This document shows positions 1 to 9,102 of a DNA stretch of 64,000 nt, piece by piece. A program made the position numbers and the translations under genes. This DNA is from Limosilactobacillus alvi (GTDB taxonomy: Bacteria; Bacillota; Bacilli; Lactobacillales; Lactobacillaceae). The notes under the pieces are model-generated. The model searched no databases and was not told where the DNA came from. It saw only the letters and a list, made by a program, of their open reading frames with translations. Where the stretch lies: the NCBI RefSeq assembly GCF_016900115.1, contig NZ_JACJJQ010000006.1, positions 1 through 64,000 on the forward strand, read 5' to 3'. Numbering within the stretch: the first letter of the stretch is position 1; each line of letters opens with the position of its first letter.

Positions 1-28
1 ATACATAAAATCCCCTAAATCAAAAAAA

Positions 29-64
29 TTGGTACTGCTAGGATTTTACTCCTATCAGTACCAA
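29..64 (-). terminator. Probable intrinsic terminator
   Basis: An inverted repeat of about 14 bp (arms 29-42 and 51-64, one internal mismatch, 8-base loop) is followed on the minus strand by a run of T (complement of the A run at 22-28). It may be a second terminator behind tuf, or it may act on a neighbour beyond the window edge. Confidence 0.6.
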
Positions 65-80
65 ATATTGTAGACCCCGA

Positions 81-118
81 AAAAAGCAAAAAAGAGGTTG
101 AGTTTCCTCAACCTCTTT
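81..118 (-). terminator. tuf intrinsic terminator
   Basis: A perfect 12-bp stem (91-102 with 107-118) with a four-base loop begins about 20 bases past the tuf stop codon. Reading on the minus strand it is followed by a T-rich stretch (complement of 81-90). Confidence 0.85.
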
Positions 119-136
119 TCATTTTAACCAATAAAA

Positions 137-1327
137 TTAGTCAAGCACTTCTGATACCACACCGGCACCAACAGTGTGTCCACCTTCACGAATAGTGAAC
201 TTAAGACCCTTTTCAATGGCAACTGGCTTTTGAAGGGCAACAGTAAAGGTTACGTTGTCCCCTGGCATAACCATTTCTACACCATCTGGTAATTCAATAG
301 TCCCAGTAACGTCAGTCGTGTGGAAGTAGAATTGTGGACGGTAGTTTGAGAAGAATGGAGTGTGACGACCCCCTTCTTCCTTGGTCATAACGTAGACTTC
401 ACCCTTGAATTCCTTGTGAGTTTGGATGGAACCTGGAGCAGCCAAAACTTGACCACGTTCGATTTGGTCATGTGAGATACCACGAAGCAATACCCCAACG
501 TTGTCCCCAGCTTCACCAAGGTCAAGCGTCTTGTGGAACATTTCAACACCAGTAACGGTTGACTTAAGGATTTCATCCTTCAAACCAACGATTTCAACTT
601 CGTCACCGATCTTAACAGTCCCACGATCGATACGACCAGAAGCAACAGTCCCACGACCAGTAATCGTGAAGACGTCTTCAACTGGCATCATGAATGGCTT
701 GTCAGTAGGACGTTGTGGAGTTGGGATGTATTCGTCAACAACGTCGAGCAAGTGAAGGATAACCTTTTCTTGTTCTTCGTCACCTTCGAGGGCCTTTAAA
801 GCGGACCCACGAATAACTGGAATATCGTCACCAGGGAAGTCGTATTCGGACAAGAGGTCACGAACTTCCATTTCAACTAAGTCAACCAATTCATCATCGT
901 CAACAAGGTCAGTCTTGTTCAAGAAGACAACAATGTATTGAACACCAACTTGACGAGCAAGAAGAATGTGTTCACGGGTTTGTGGCATAGGACCATCAGT
1001 TGCGGCAACAACCAAGATAGCACCATCCATTTGAGCAGCACCAGTGATCATGTTCTTAACGTAGTCAGCGTGACCTGGGGCGTCGATGTGAGCGTAGTGA
1101 CGCTTTTCAGTTTCGTATTCAACGTGGGCAGTGTTGATAGTGATACCACGTTCCTTTTCTTCTGGAGCAGCATCGATATCAGAGTAATCTTCTGCCTTAG
1201 CCAAGCCCTTTTCAGCCAATACCTTAGTAATAGCTGCAGTTAAAGTAGTCTTACCGTGGTCAACGTGGCCAATAGTACCAATGTTAACGTGTGGTTTAGT
1301 ACGTTCATAATGTTCTTTTTCTGCCAT
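137..1327 (-). CDS. tuf: Translation elongation factor EF-Tu
   Basis: EF-Tu is the cytosolic GTPase that delivers aminoacyl-tRNA to the ribosome. All GTPase motifs are visible: G1 GHVDHGKT at residues 20-27, the switch-I GIT at 61-63, G3 DAPGH at 82-86, and G4 NKTD (Thr where many bacteria have Cys) near 137-140. The two beta-barrel domains follow, and 396 residues is the normal length. The ATG is preceded by an AGGAGGG ribosome-binding site. It stands alone, with its own promoter about 140 bp upstream and a terminator close behind, as expected for a very highly expressed gene. Confidence 0.99.
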   Translation of the reverse strand: MAEKEHYERTKPHVNIGTIGHVDHGKTTLTAAITKVLAEKGLAKAEDYSDIDAAPEEKERGITINTAHVEYETEKRHYAHIDAPGHADYVKNMITGAAQMDGAILVVAATDGPMPQTREHILLARQVGVQYIVVFLNKTDLVDDDELVDLVEMEVRDLLSEYDFPGDDIPVIRGSALKALEGDEEQEKVILHLLDVVDEYIPTPQRPTDKPFMMPVEDVFTITGRGTVASGRIDRGTVKIGDEVEIVGLKDEILKSTVTGVEMFHKTLDLGEAGDNVGVLLRGISHDQIERGQVLAAPGSIQTHKEFKGEVYVMTKEEGGRHTPFFSNYRPQFYFHTTDVTGTIELPDGVEMVMPGDNVTFTVALQKPVAIEKGLKFTIREGGHTVGAGVVSEVLD

Positions 1328-1464
1328 TTATGAAACCCTCCTGAGTAAATTACAAGTATCATGCCTATCCATTTAAAAAATGACTAGACACACCCTTATA
1401 TCTTATTGTACTACTTCTGATCGCTAATTCAAAGAAGAAAATTAGTTAACCAGAATTCTTAATC

Positions 1465-1493
1465 ATAATATCAGTTCACCCTTGATTTGTAAA
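1465..1493 (-). promoter_or_regulatory. tuf promoter
   Basis: Minus-strand TTTACA (complement of 1488-1493), 17 bp, then TATTAT (complement of 1465-1470). It implies an untranslated leader of about 130 bases before the tuf ATG. I see no obvious riboswitch-like fold in that leader. Confidence 0.7.
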
Positions 1494-1525
1494 CGGATTT
1501 GACTAACTTTTTCGGAATCAAATTG

Positions 1526-2428
1526 CTAGATTCCCATTTGAACCAAAATTTGGTTTAAACGTTCCTGCCAATTTCGCATTTCTTGCACGATTGGTGCTTC
1601 TCCGCCTTGACGGGGAGTCCCCATGATAGCTACCCACTTTTGCGGATCAATAATAGCTTTATTAATGAACGGATAAAGTAAGGCAACTTGGAGATTAAAT
1701 TGTTGTAACCGCATATGATAAGTTATCGGATCATTATTTTCATATTTATGTTGGAGAACGTGGTAAACGTGCTCAACAGTTGGATGTGTTTCGATGGTTG
1801 CAAATTTTGCCGGAATAATTGGGTATTCATGGTTATCCAACCATAAGAGCTTAAATTCCTTGTTGATTTTCAATTTGACCAATACTTGAACTAAGCTACT
1901 CTTGATAATTGGTTTGACAAATGGATCCCTTAAAACAAACTGACTTCCTTGTAAATACAGGTCTAGAGGTAGTTGAACAGCGTCGTTAAAATTCCGCTGT
2001 TGCTTTATAAATCCCCCATCACCTAAATGAAAGAAATGTTGTTGACGGGTTCTTAAAGTCTGCGGCATTGAAACTAAGGCTTGATGTTCGGATAAATGAA
2101 TATTTTTTTGAAATCTATTTTTTGGAATTTCTGGCAAAGATTCAACTAATAATCGGGCATTGATAAAGTTACCATTTTTCAATTCAAGATTAATTAATAA
2201 TTCTACCCCGGTAGCTGAATTTTGGTACTCAAAACGTCGTTCATTCGCAATTACTAAGGCTTGAGTATAGTTTTCTGCCTGTGTTAAAGCCTTTACGTAT
2301 GCTAAGTTAACCTCATAAGCATCAACTTCATCATTCAAAGTTGCTAGCTTCTTTAAGGCTTTTTCCGTTTCACCCGCCTTCAGCGCCTGCTGGGCCTGAT
2401 TTAACTGCTCATTTTGCTTATCTGTCAT
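1526..2428 (-). CDS. TPR-like repeat protein of unknown function
   Basis: This is a soluble 300-residue protein without signal peptide or membrane segment. The N-terminal third is helical with TPR-like repeats (AQQALKAGETEKALKKL, then YTQALVIANER), while the C-terminal part matches no fold I can name. A gene like this commonly sits between rnjB and tuf in lactobacilli, but its role is unknown to me. The ATG has an AAGGAGA ribosome-binding site. It lies 71 bp downstream of rnjB, with a terminator-like hairpin between the two, so it may be partly uncoupled from rnjB. Confidence 0.75.
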   Translation of the reverse strand: MTDKQNEQLNQAQQALKAGETEKALKKLATLNDEVDAYEVNLAYVKALTQAENYTQALVIANERRFEYQNSATGVELLINLELKNGNFINARLLVESLPEIPKNRFQKNIHLSEHQALVSMPQTLRTRQQHFFHLGDGGFIKQQRNFNDAVQLPLDLYLQGSQFVLRDPFVKPIIKSSLVQVLVKLKINKEFKLLWLDNHEYPIIPAKFATIETHPTVEHVYHVLQHKYENNDPITYHMRLQQFNLQVALLYPFINKAIIDPQKWVAIMGTPRQGGEAPIVQEMRNWQERLNQILVQMGI

Positions 2429-2456
2429 TTTCTCTCCTTAATTTGTTAAAAGAAGA

Positions 2457-2486
2457 GGCCAGGAAGAACTCCTCTTCTTCCTAGCC
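2457..2486 (-). terminator. Intrinsic terminator downstream of rnjB
   Basis: A 12-bp stem (2457-2468 with 2475-2486, one wobble) has a 6-base loop and is followed on the minus strand by TCTTCTTTT. Its core (GGCTAGGAAGAA / TTCTTCCTGGCC) resembles the terminator arm of the interspersed elements annotated elsewhere in this window. Confidence 0.65.
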
Positions 2487-2499
2487 CCGATCTTAATAA

Positions 2500-4314
2500 T
2501 TATTTTTCATCAGTCTGTTTTGCTGTTTCCTGCCGCTTCCGCTTTTTTCCTCGCCCACGTGATGGACGGTTACTTTGACGTTTTGCCTTGCCACCTTCTT
2601 TAGTTTTGGGAGTAGCGGTTTGCTTCTTCGGCTTGTTTTTCCGCTTTGGATGTTGGTTAATTTCCATAATGACTGGCAAAATTACCGGATGACGCTTGGT
2701 CTGATTAAACAAGAACCGATTTAATTTGTCGCGCACATTTTGCTTTAAATGACTCCAATCAAATTCTTTTTGGTCAAGGTCCTCCTGGATAATTTGTTCA
2801 ACTAATTCTGCACTTTGCTTCATTAATTGCCGATTTGTCTTCACAAAGACAAAACCACGGGAAGTAATTTGTGGCCGGGTAACAATTTGCTTCTTCTTCC
2901 GATCAATTGTTGCCACCACGACAAAAATCCCATCTTCTGAAAGAACCCGCCGATCACGAAGCACAATATTCCCGATATCACCGACCCCAATTCCATCGAT
3001 CATGGTGTTACCGACTTCAATCCGATCACCAAGGTGGAAAGTCCCATCTTGGTAGGTCAATACATCCCCCTTATTCGTTAAGAAAATGTTTTCGCGAGGA
3101 ATACCAACTTCTTCTGCCAAAATGGCATGTTGATCAAGAAGGCGATATTCTCCTTGAATTGGCATAAAGAAAGTTGGGTGCATGAAGTTAAGCATTAATT
3201 GTTCATCATTTTGGTTTCCGTGCCCCGATGGATTAAGATCTTGAGCAATAAACTTCACTTCTGCTCCAGTCCGGTAAAGCATGTCAGTAACTTTTTGGAC
3301 CACTGCTTCCATCGCATATGAAGGAGTAGTAGCAACAAATACCAAGTCGCCTTCCCCGAGTTGAACTTTTGGATCATCGCCATTGGCAATCTCTTGTAAA
3401 GCTTTAATTGGGGCGCCCATTTTACCAGTCTCAAGGATCACGACTTGACTTGGTTCTAAATCTTCCGTTTCTTCCATTGAAATTAGGAGTTTAGCATCAA
3501 AGTGCAACTTACCTAAATTCATTGCCGTACTAATGATTTGCTCCAGATCTTGTCCACCAGAGAGAACAACCTTCCGCCCACTAGCTTCTGCGGCATCAAA
3601 AATTTGTTGAACCCGCATAATATTTGATGCAACACTTCCAACAACGATCCGACCATTATGGTTTTCAAAAACATCCTTAATGTAGGCAGCAATATCCTTT
3701 TCTCGGGTCGAAGCATCGGTTAATGCTGCCCCTGCCGAATCACTCAATAATAGTAAAACGCCGTTTTGACCAATTTGAGCTAATCTTGCAAGGTCCGTCC
3801 GGTAACCATCACGAGCAGTTTGATCAAACTTAAAATCACCCGTGTAAACAATTTCACCCTCATCGGTATGCAAAACAATCCCTAAGGTATTTGGTAAGGT
3901 ATGCGTGATACTAAAGAAGCTAACCGTTACGTCTTGGAAGTCTATTTCCGTTGCCGGATCAACTTCATGAAAATCATTAAATTTCTTAACTTGTTTATGT
4001 TGCTTAACTGCTAACTTAGCTAATTCAATTGTTAACTTACTTCCAAAAACCGGAACTTTGAAATCCATTAAAAAGTAAGGCAAGGCTCCAATTGCATCAG
4101 CGTGGCCATGGGTTAAGAAAACTCCCGCGATACGATCCGCATGTTCCTTAAGATACGACCAATCGGGAATAACAACATCAATCCCCATCAATTCGTTTTC
4201 AGGATATTTTAGACCACAATCTAAAATAAATATTTGTTCATTAATTTCAACGGCATACATATTCTTGCCGTTTTCGCGCACGCCCCCAAAGGGAATTACA
4301 TTAATTTTACTCAC
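2500..4314 (-). CDS. rnjB: Ribonuclease J, RnjB (J2)-like
   Basis: This is a metallo-beta-lactamase/beta-CASP ribonuclease of mRNA decay and rRNA maturation, normally paired with RNase J1. The N-terminal metallo-beta-lactamase fold carries THGHADAIG near residue 73 where J1 enzymes have HGHEDHIG, so two metal ligands are replaced, which is typical of J2 paralogues. The beta-CASP domain and a C-terminal domain follow, ending in a very basic Lys/Arg tail of about 55 residues, probably for RNA binding. Proximity to rpsO also fits rnjB rather than rnjA. The ATG has an AAGGAGA ribosome-binding site. The J2 assignment rests on the degenerate motif plus synteny. Confidence 0.87.
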   Translation of the reverse strand: MSKINVIPFGGVRENGKNMYAVEINEQIFILDCGLKYPENELMGIDVVIPDWSYLKEHADRIAGVFLTHGHADAIGALPYFLMDFKVPVFGSKLTIELAKLAVKQHKQVKKFNDFHEVDPATEIDFQDVTVSFFSITHTLPNTLGIVLHTDEGEIVYTGDFKFDQTARDGYRTDLARLAQIGQNGVLLLLSDSAGAALTDASTREKDIAAYIKDVFENHNGRIVVGSVASNIMRVQQIFDAAEASGRKVVLSGGQDLEQIISTAMNLGKLHFDAKLLISMEETEDLEPSQVVILETGKMGAPIKALQEIANGDDPKVQLGEGDLVFVATTPSYAMEAVVQKVTDMLYRTGAEVKFIAQDLNPSGHGNQNDEQLMLNFMHPTFFMPIQGEYRLLDQHAILAEEVGIPRENIFLTNKGDVLTYQDGTFHLGDRIEVGNTMIDGIGVGDIGNIVLRDRRVLSEDGIFVVVATIDRKKKQIVTRPQITSRGFVFVKTNRQLMKQSAELVEQIIQEDLDQKEFDWSHLKQNVRDKLNRFLFNQTKRHPVILPVIMEINQHPKRKNKPKKQTATPKTKEGGKAKRQSNRPSRGRGKKRKRQETAKQTDEK

Positions 4315-4473
4315 GCTAAAAAGTCTCCTTTAAATTGATTCAACTGTCTTAGTTAGCTGATAATGGTTGGGTAAGCTAACCGATATTTCATACAGAATAT
4401 TAATTAGTAACATCTTACCACACCCACGCTTAGCAATTCAAAGGTTTGTCAATAATCTTAGTTTTCACCTTAA

Positions 4474-4704
4474 AAAAAGGAAAAAAGACTAGGAAGAAAC
4501 GTGAATTCTTCCTAGTCTTTCTCACATCTCTGAATATTACTCAGAAGTTACGGTCGAAAACCATGGACTTAGAGCATAAGTTCAAACGAAACAGTAGCTG
4601 AACGGCAACTGCCGCTAATCGCTCCAAGCCCAATTCTTATGATTCAACCCTCTCCTTATCCTTTTTAGACTGTTGAGAAGGTTTTCTCTCGACCTCTTAA
4701 GGAA
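4474..4704 (-). repeat. Interspersed 3' element, copy E (diverged)
   Basis: This is the most diverged copy of the element also found at 5527-5822, 14243-14428, 30745-31028 and 57965-58168. It starts immediately after the rpsO stop. The minus strand ends in a 14-bp terminator hairpin (4484-4497 with 4507-4520) followed by T6, which is evidently the rpsO terminator. Shared landmarks on the plus strand are the ACATCTC-TGAAT-TTACTCAG segment after the hairpin, an AGTAGCTGAA segment, and the GAGAAGG-TTTTCTC-GACCTC end. With the rnjB upstream sequence it fills the 391-bp gap; no ORF in it looks real. Confidence 0.65.
4484..4520 (-). terminator. rpsO terminator (terminator arm of element E)
   Basis: A perfect 14-bp stem with a 9-base loop is followed on the minus strand by TTTTTT, the strongest termination signal between rpsO and rnjB. 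Confidence 0.85.
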
Positions 4705-4705
4705 A

Positions 4706-4975
4706 TTACCGACGAAGACCAAGGCTCTTGATCAATTCACGGTAAGCAGGTAAGTCAGTCCGCCGAAGGTAAGCCAGAAGGTTACGCCGGTGACCAATCT
4801 TCTTCATCAAACCACGTTGTGAGTGGTAATCATGCTTGTGCGTCCGGATGTGTTCGTTAAGTTCGTTAATATCAGCAGTTAAAACAGCAACTTGAACTTG
4901 AGTAGAACCAGTGTCTCCTTCGTGCGTAGCGTATTGCTTGATGATTTCGTTCTTCTTTTCCTTTGAAATAGCCAT
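4706..4975 (-). CDS. rpsO: 30S ribosomal protein S15
   Basis: S15 binds 16S rRNA early in assembly of the 30S platform. The 89 residues match the family length and contain the conserved signatures HxxDxxSQRGL ([11 protein letters not shown]) and [13 protein letters not shown] longer in-frame reading exists, but the ATG at 4975 has an AAGGTGG ribosome-binding site 8 bases upstream and gives the standard N-terminus MAISKEKK. It is transcribed divergently from rpsT with its own promoter. The leader is long enough to carry S15 autoregulation, but I could not identify the fold. Confidence 0.97.
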   Translation of the reverse strand: MAISKEKKNEIIKQYATHEGDTGSTQVQVAVLTADINELNEHIRTHKHDYHSQRGLMKKIGHRRNLLAYLRRTDLPAYRELIKSLGLRR

Positions 4976-5076
4976 AACTATTTTCCCACCTTTCATTTTT
5001 AAACCCCTAATTCTAAGTAAAACGTCGGTGAGGATCGTTAAACTGAGAAATAGGCTGGTCATTAGCGACCGTTGAT

Positions 5077-5105
5077 AATATACTAAATTCTGGCATTAAT
5101 TGCAA
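5077..5105 (-). promoter_or_regulatory. rpsO promoter
   Basis: Minus-strand TTGCAA (5100-5105) and TATATT (complement of 5077-5082) are separated by 17 bp. The leader to the S15 ATG would be about 95 bases. Confidence 0.65.
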
Positions 5106-5133
5106 GTTTTCTTTTTTCATTATGGATCAACTA

Positions 5134-5162
5134 TTGCAATGAAGCTAATGATTCTGTATAAT
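5134..5162 (+). promoter_or_regulatory. rpsT promoter
   Basis: TTGCAA (5134-5139), 17 bp, TATAAT (5157-5162). It is divergent from the rpsO promoter about 30 bp away, and transcription would start about 50 bases before the S20 ATG. Confidence 0.75.
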
Positions 5163-5220
5163 GACAAATGTTGAAAAATTCTGGTCAACCGATACCAAAA
5201 GGTCCGGAGGTGAAATTAAA

Positions 5221-5475
5221 ATGCCAATTATCAAGTCAGCAATCGAACGCGTCCGCGTTAACGAAAAGGCAGCTGCACGGAATGCTTCTCAAATGAGCGC
5301 TATGCGGACTGCTATTAAAAAGTTCGACAAGGCTAAGTTAGCCGGGGCCGACAACGTAGAAGACCTTTACAAGCAAGCAGTCTCCGCTATCGACCGGGCC
5401 CACTCTAAGGGCTTAATTAAGGCTAATAAGGCAGCTCGTGACAAGTCACGTCTCGCTGCACGTCTTGCTAAGTAA
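5221..5475 (+). CDS. rpsT: 30S ribosomal protein S20
   Basis: S20 is a small, basic, all-helical 16S rRNA-binding protein. The sequence begins [12 protein letters not shown] and carries the family hallmarks ([27 protein letters not shown]). At 84 residues it is of usual length. The ATG at 5221 follows a CCGGAGGTG ribosome-binding site, so the 20 extra in-frame codons upstream are leader. It is monocistronic, with a consensus promoter and its own terminator. Confidence 0.97.
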   Translation: MPIIKSAIERVRVNEKAAARNASQMSAMRTAIKKFDKAKLAGADNVEDLYKQAVSAIDRAHSKGLIKANKAARDKSRLAARLAK

Positions 5476-5483
5476 TTAAAATA

Positions 5484-5522
5484 AAACTGGTGTTAGTCAA
5501 GTGACAAACACCAGTTTTTTTG
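5484..5522 (+). terminator. rpsT terminator
   Basis: The 12-bp arms around AAACTGGTGTT (from 5485) and AACACCAGTTT (to about 5517) close a 9-base loop, followed by a run of T. Confidence 0.85.
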
Positions 5523-5526
5523 TACA

Positions 5527-5822
5527 TAAAAAAGAAGAGGATGAGGCATGGAAAGAAGCTTGTGCTTCTTCCCAGCCCCTTTTTTATCTCCGAATGTTAC
5601 TCAGTAACTAAGGTCAAAGCAGTAGCTGAATGGCAGTTGCTTCCTTGACGGTCGCACCAACCGATTCAGCCTTGCATGGGCTCACAAACGCCAAACCAGT
5701 TGGCTGGTTCGCTCCAAATCACGGCCTTAGCGGATAAGTGCGAACGAAAGGCCGATTCTGATGAATCAACCTTCGTTCTTCTTATCCCACCCAGGCCGTC
5801 AAGGAGCTTTTTCCCAACCTCC
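5527..5822 (-). repeat. Interspersed 3' element, copy A (full length)
   Basis: About 296 bp, nearly identical over most of its length to copy C (30745-31028). On the minus strand it starts about 30 bases behind the holA stop and ends in a terminator hairpin (arms 5544-5577) with a T-rich tail. Read on that strand it contains, in order: a short hairpin around GGGAAAAAGCTCC; a long imperfect hairpin (5734-5789, arms GGATAAG...CTTATCC); a small AACCAG/CTGGTT hairpin; a GCTGAAT/ATTCAGC pairing; a GTTAC/GTAAC hairpin; and the terminator. With the rpsT terminator it fills the 376-bp gap; I see no credible gene in it. Confidence 0.85.
5544..5577 (-). terminator. holA/com operon terminator (terminator arm of element A)
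   Basis: A GGCTGGGAAGAAG / CTTCTTTCCATGCC imperfect stem is followed on the minus strand by a pyrimidine-rich stretch ending in CTTCTTTTTT. On the plus strand the same hairpin is followed by CCCTTTTTT, so it may work in both directions. Confidence 0.65.
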
Positions 5823-5851
5823 ATCCTCCTCAAAGTTTTCAAGACAAATAA

Positions 5852-6871
5852 TCAATTAGCTTGATACTTAAGTAAAAATAATTGAAATAGTAGCTCTGGT
5901 GACCGACTAGTAGTCTTCAGAGCTTTTTCAATTTGAATTAACCCTAAAAATGCTTGCGCAAGGCGCGGAAGGCTAAAATTTCGAACCGTTTGCAATGCTA
6001 ATTTTACCCGGTATGGGTGAACTCGAAGTTGCTTAGCTAAAGTTGCTTGACTCAAACCCCGGGCCGCTAAAATTTTAACTTGCAAGAGTAACCGAAATTG
6101 ACTAACTAAAACCGCATTAATCTGAAGTGGTTGTTGTTGGGCAGCAATCAATTGCCGGTACAAATCCAGCGAATGTTCTTGTTGCCGTTTTAAAACCGCA
6201 GTTACTAAGTCAAAAACATTCTCATCTAAAGATTGAGTAACCAGACCTTTAACGCTGGTTAACTTAATGGTTTTAGTATCAATATCAAGTAATTTTAATT
6301 GTGGTAACCAAGCCATCATACGCCCATAATCGGCATTTGTCCGGCGAATCAGTTCATCTAAGGCTTCGTCTTCGAATCGGTACCCAGCCGTTTGGACTTG
6401 ACTTTGAATTAATTGCCGGGCCTCTTTTTCAGTTAGTGGTGCAGCACTAACTTCAACCGCTTGCTTCTTTAATGCCTTGACCACTCCCTTGCGACCGTCT
6501 AGTTTCTCATATGGGGCTAAAATAACTAAAACCGTTGATGGCTGAGGAGCCTTTAAATAATCTTGAAGTAAATCTGGATTCTGTTTAATTTTCCCACGAC
6601 TATTTCCACCGGTTAAAAAAGTTGGCTTATTTAAAATTACCAAGCGCCGTTCTCCAAAAAAAGGACTTGATTCCGCATCGTCAATCGCATCGGCTAGGCT
6701 GGTTTCTTCTAAATCATAGGAGCCAACATTCATGACTTGTTCTTCGGCTGGAATCAGCTTCAAAAAAGCTTCTCTTGCTTGATCGATTAAGACCTGTTGG
6801 GTCCCTAAAACTAAATAGACTGGAGCTGGTGGAACTGTTTTTAATTGCGTGCGTAGAGCGGCAACATCCAT
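5852..6871 (-). CDS. holA: DNA polymerase III subunit delta
   Basis: This is the delta subunit of the clamp-loader complex, which opens the beta sliding clamp. At 339 residues it has the expected layout: an N-terminal domain beginning VYLVLGTQQVLIDQA, a glycine-poor pseudo-AAA region (VLVILAPYEKLDGRKGVVKAL near 130), a helical lid and a C-terminal collar domain (RSPELLFQLFLLKY at the end). Its start overlaps the 3' end of comEC by 31 bp, a common arrangement (comEA-comEB-comEC-holA) in this family. Because holA is essential, the upstream comEC defect must not abolish its transcription. Confidence 0.95.
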   Translation of the reverse strand: MDVAALRTQLKTVPPAPVYLVLGTQQVLIDQAREAFLKLIPAEEQVMNVGSYDLEETSLADAIDDAESSPFFGERRLVILNKPTFLTGGNSRGKIKQNPDLLQDYLKAPQPSTVLVILAPYEKLDGRKGVVKALKKQAVEVSAAPLTEKEARQLIQSQVQTAGYRFEDEALDELIRRTNADYGRMMAWLPQLKLLDIDTKTIKLTSVKGLVTQSLDENVFDLVTAVLKRQQEHSLDLYRQLIAAQQQPLQINAVLVSQFRLLLQVKILAARGLSQATLAKQLRVHPYRVKLALQTVRNFSLPRLAQAFLGLIQIEKALKTTSRSPELLFQLFLLKYQAN

Positions 6872-9102
6872 TTTAATTCACTTCCCTTTAATTTTGTGAT
6901 TATGCTTCCCCGTTTTCCCCAATATTGGTAAGTAATCATCCCCCGATTCTGCGTCGACATAAAGGGACATCCAATTCGCTTTAAAGTTTGAATCGTTTCT
7001 TGATTTGGGTGGCCATACCGATTTTGACGTCCCGCTGAAATGATTGCCAATTGGGGGTGAAGGTGGCTTAAATATTGAGGATCACTTGCTGTTTTACTTC
7101 CATGGTGACCTAATTTTACGATATCCGCTTGGACTGATGGATATTTTTTGATAACAGCACGTTCATCAGCTCGATCAAGATCACCGCTAAAGATAAATTT
7201 TTTACCCCCCAATTCTCCCCATAAAACCATTGAGTCTTCATTTTTACCCTGTCCTGTTTTAAATGGATGCAAAATCAATAGCGGGAACCCTTCCAAATGT
7301 TGCTGGTCAGTTACCGGGACTATCGCTACTTTCTTTGGTAACCGTTTGGTAAATTTTGGCATTTTCTCCATTCCCGCTGGTACTAAGATTGTTTTAACTT
7401 GTAAATTTTTCATAACCGTACTAGTAAAACCAATGTGATCAGCATCACTATGGCTTAAGCATAGATAATCAACCCGGTGAATTCCTTTACTTTTTAAGTA
7501 ATTAATGCTGGTACTGGTCGCCCGGTCATTCATATTTATTCGCTTTGCCCAAGCTGGTTGGCGAAAAGTCAATTGGCCACCAGTATCAATCATAATTACC
7601 TGGCGATTAAACGGTGTGCGAATAATTGCACAATCTCCTTGCCCAATATCGACAAAGGTTACCTCACCACTAAGGGGGAAATGGATAAAACAAAAACAAA
7701 TGAGGTACATCGATCCTAATAGCGACCAATACCGTCTAAAACGAGACTCCTTTTCAATCAAAACTAACGCCATCACCGTTAAGCCGACTGCAATTAGCGG
7801 GCTAATTTTACCAAAGTAAACATTTCCCGGCCAAGCCGCAATTTGAATTAAAGTATTTTGAAAGATTAACAAGAGTTGGTTAGTAATTGAAATTAAGATT
7901 GGCAGGCTCTGACCAAATCCAGCGGTCACGATAACAGCCGGTAAAATAAAACTACCAAATAGTGGGATTAATAGCCAATTTAAAAGGACCGTTAAAAAAT
8001 GAAATTGGTATGCGGAAACGAGTAATGCTGGTAAGCCTACCAACTGAATAGCAATTGCCCGTAAACCCGGATGGGTGATCCGACAGCGCCCGATTGCTAA
8101 GGCTAATAAATAAGATAGCTGCCCCCCCAACGATAGGAGTACTCCAGGCATAATCAAGGAATGAATAATTAAGCTGGTATTCCAAGCTACCTGTTGATTC
8201 TTTCCCAAAGCTTTCGCAATTAATTGGAGTTCTAGCATCAGAACCGCCCGGGTTAAACTTACCGCCCCACCTCCCAGGATCCAAAGAAACGGTAAGGCCA
8301 AAATAGCAACCAACGTAATTGTTTCTTGGGTCAAGTGAAGTTGACGCAGAACAAATTCAAGCAATCCAACAAAAACGAAGGCGTGTAAACCTGATAAACA
8401 GAAAAGATGGATCACTCCGAGTTCACGCGCTGCCCCAATTGTGGTTGCCAACTCTGGATCACTTTATCCTAAAAGGAGACGTTGACAATAACTTGCCAGG
8501 GGTTGCGGGAAATTAGTAAAACGGTGACTTATCCGAGCTCGCAAGCAATGGAGCTGGTCAAGTAAAGTCTGCCCTGGCAATAGGCGCAAACTTCCTTGAC
8601 CCTTAATTTGGTTATAAATCCCTAATTGTTGTTCGTAAAAACGATAATCAAATTGATTTTGATTAGTTGCTGGTAGTAAGGGACTAATTTTACCATGAAT
8701 TTGAAGACGAACTGGTTGGGTAACTGTCATTAATTCGCGTTGCTGTTGCTTACTGGTTAGAAATAACTGAACCAGGACTTTTTGATTTTGATACTTTCCC
8801 GTTGCCTGGTCAAAATTACCATTAACTCGCCACTGATCAGGTAAGACAGTGACTTGGTAGGTCCCGGTTTTCTCAGTTACGAGAGTTTGTTTTTGCTGAT
8901 GCTGAATCTGTAACCAGCACCGTCCACCCATTAGGATGCAACAAATCACCACTAGCCACCGACCGCTTTTCGAACGCCAAGTTAGTAAGCGCCACAGAAA
9001 GTAGCCGAGGGCAAAAATTGCCCACCATTGATGAGCAAGGCTAACTGCCGCTAGTAACGAAACCCCTACCGCCGCAAAGAAAGTCCAAATTTGAACCGTA
9101 AG
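6841..9102 (-). pseudogene. comEC: comEC/rec2 competence DNA channel, interrupted by TAA
   Basis: ComEC is the membrane channel carrying single-stranded DNA into the cell during transformation. One frame runs from just after the comEB stop to 6841 (about 750 codons, the family length) but has one in-frame TAA at 8464-8466. The break separates an N-terminal part with hydrophobic segments and an OB-like region (ending CQRLLLG) from the competence domain (GVIHLFCLSGLHAF, many membrane segments) and the beta-lactamase-like domain (DIGQGDCAII, HSDADHIG, HHGSK). In addition, none of the 50 codons between the comEB stop and 8952 is ATG, GTG or TTG, although they encode a typical ComEC N-terminus (IWTFFAAVGVSLLAAV). 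Possible surviving starts are GTG 8952 for the front part and TTG 8451 for the rear part. I judge it non-functional unless the TAA is read through or is a sequencing error. Confidence 0.85.

Noticed and set aside
501-1243. Two plus-strand ORFs antisense to tuf.
   Set aside because: They are shadows of a highly biased, conserved coding sequence, with no ribosome-binding sites or family resemblance.
5676-5864. A plus-strand ORF (starting MGSQTPNQLAGSLQ) that occurs in almost the same form at 30881-31093.
   Set aside because: Both lie inside copies of the interspersed element, lack ribosome-binding sites and diverge at the ends. Their similarity reflects the repeat, not protein conservation.
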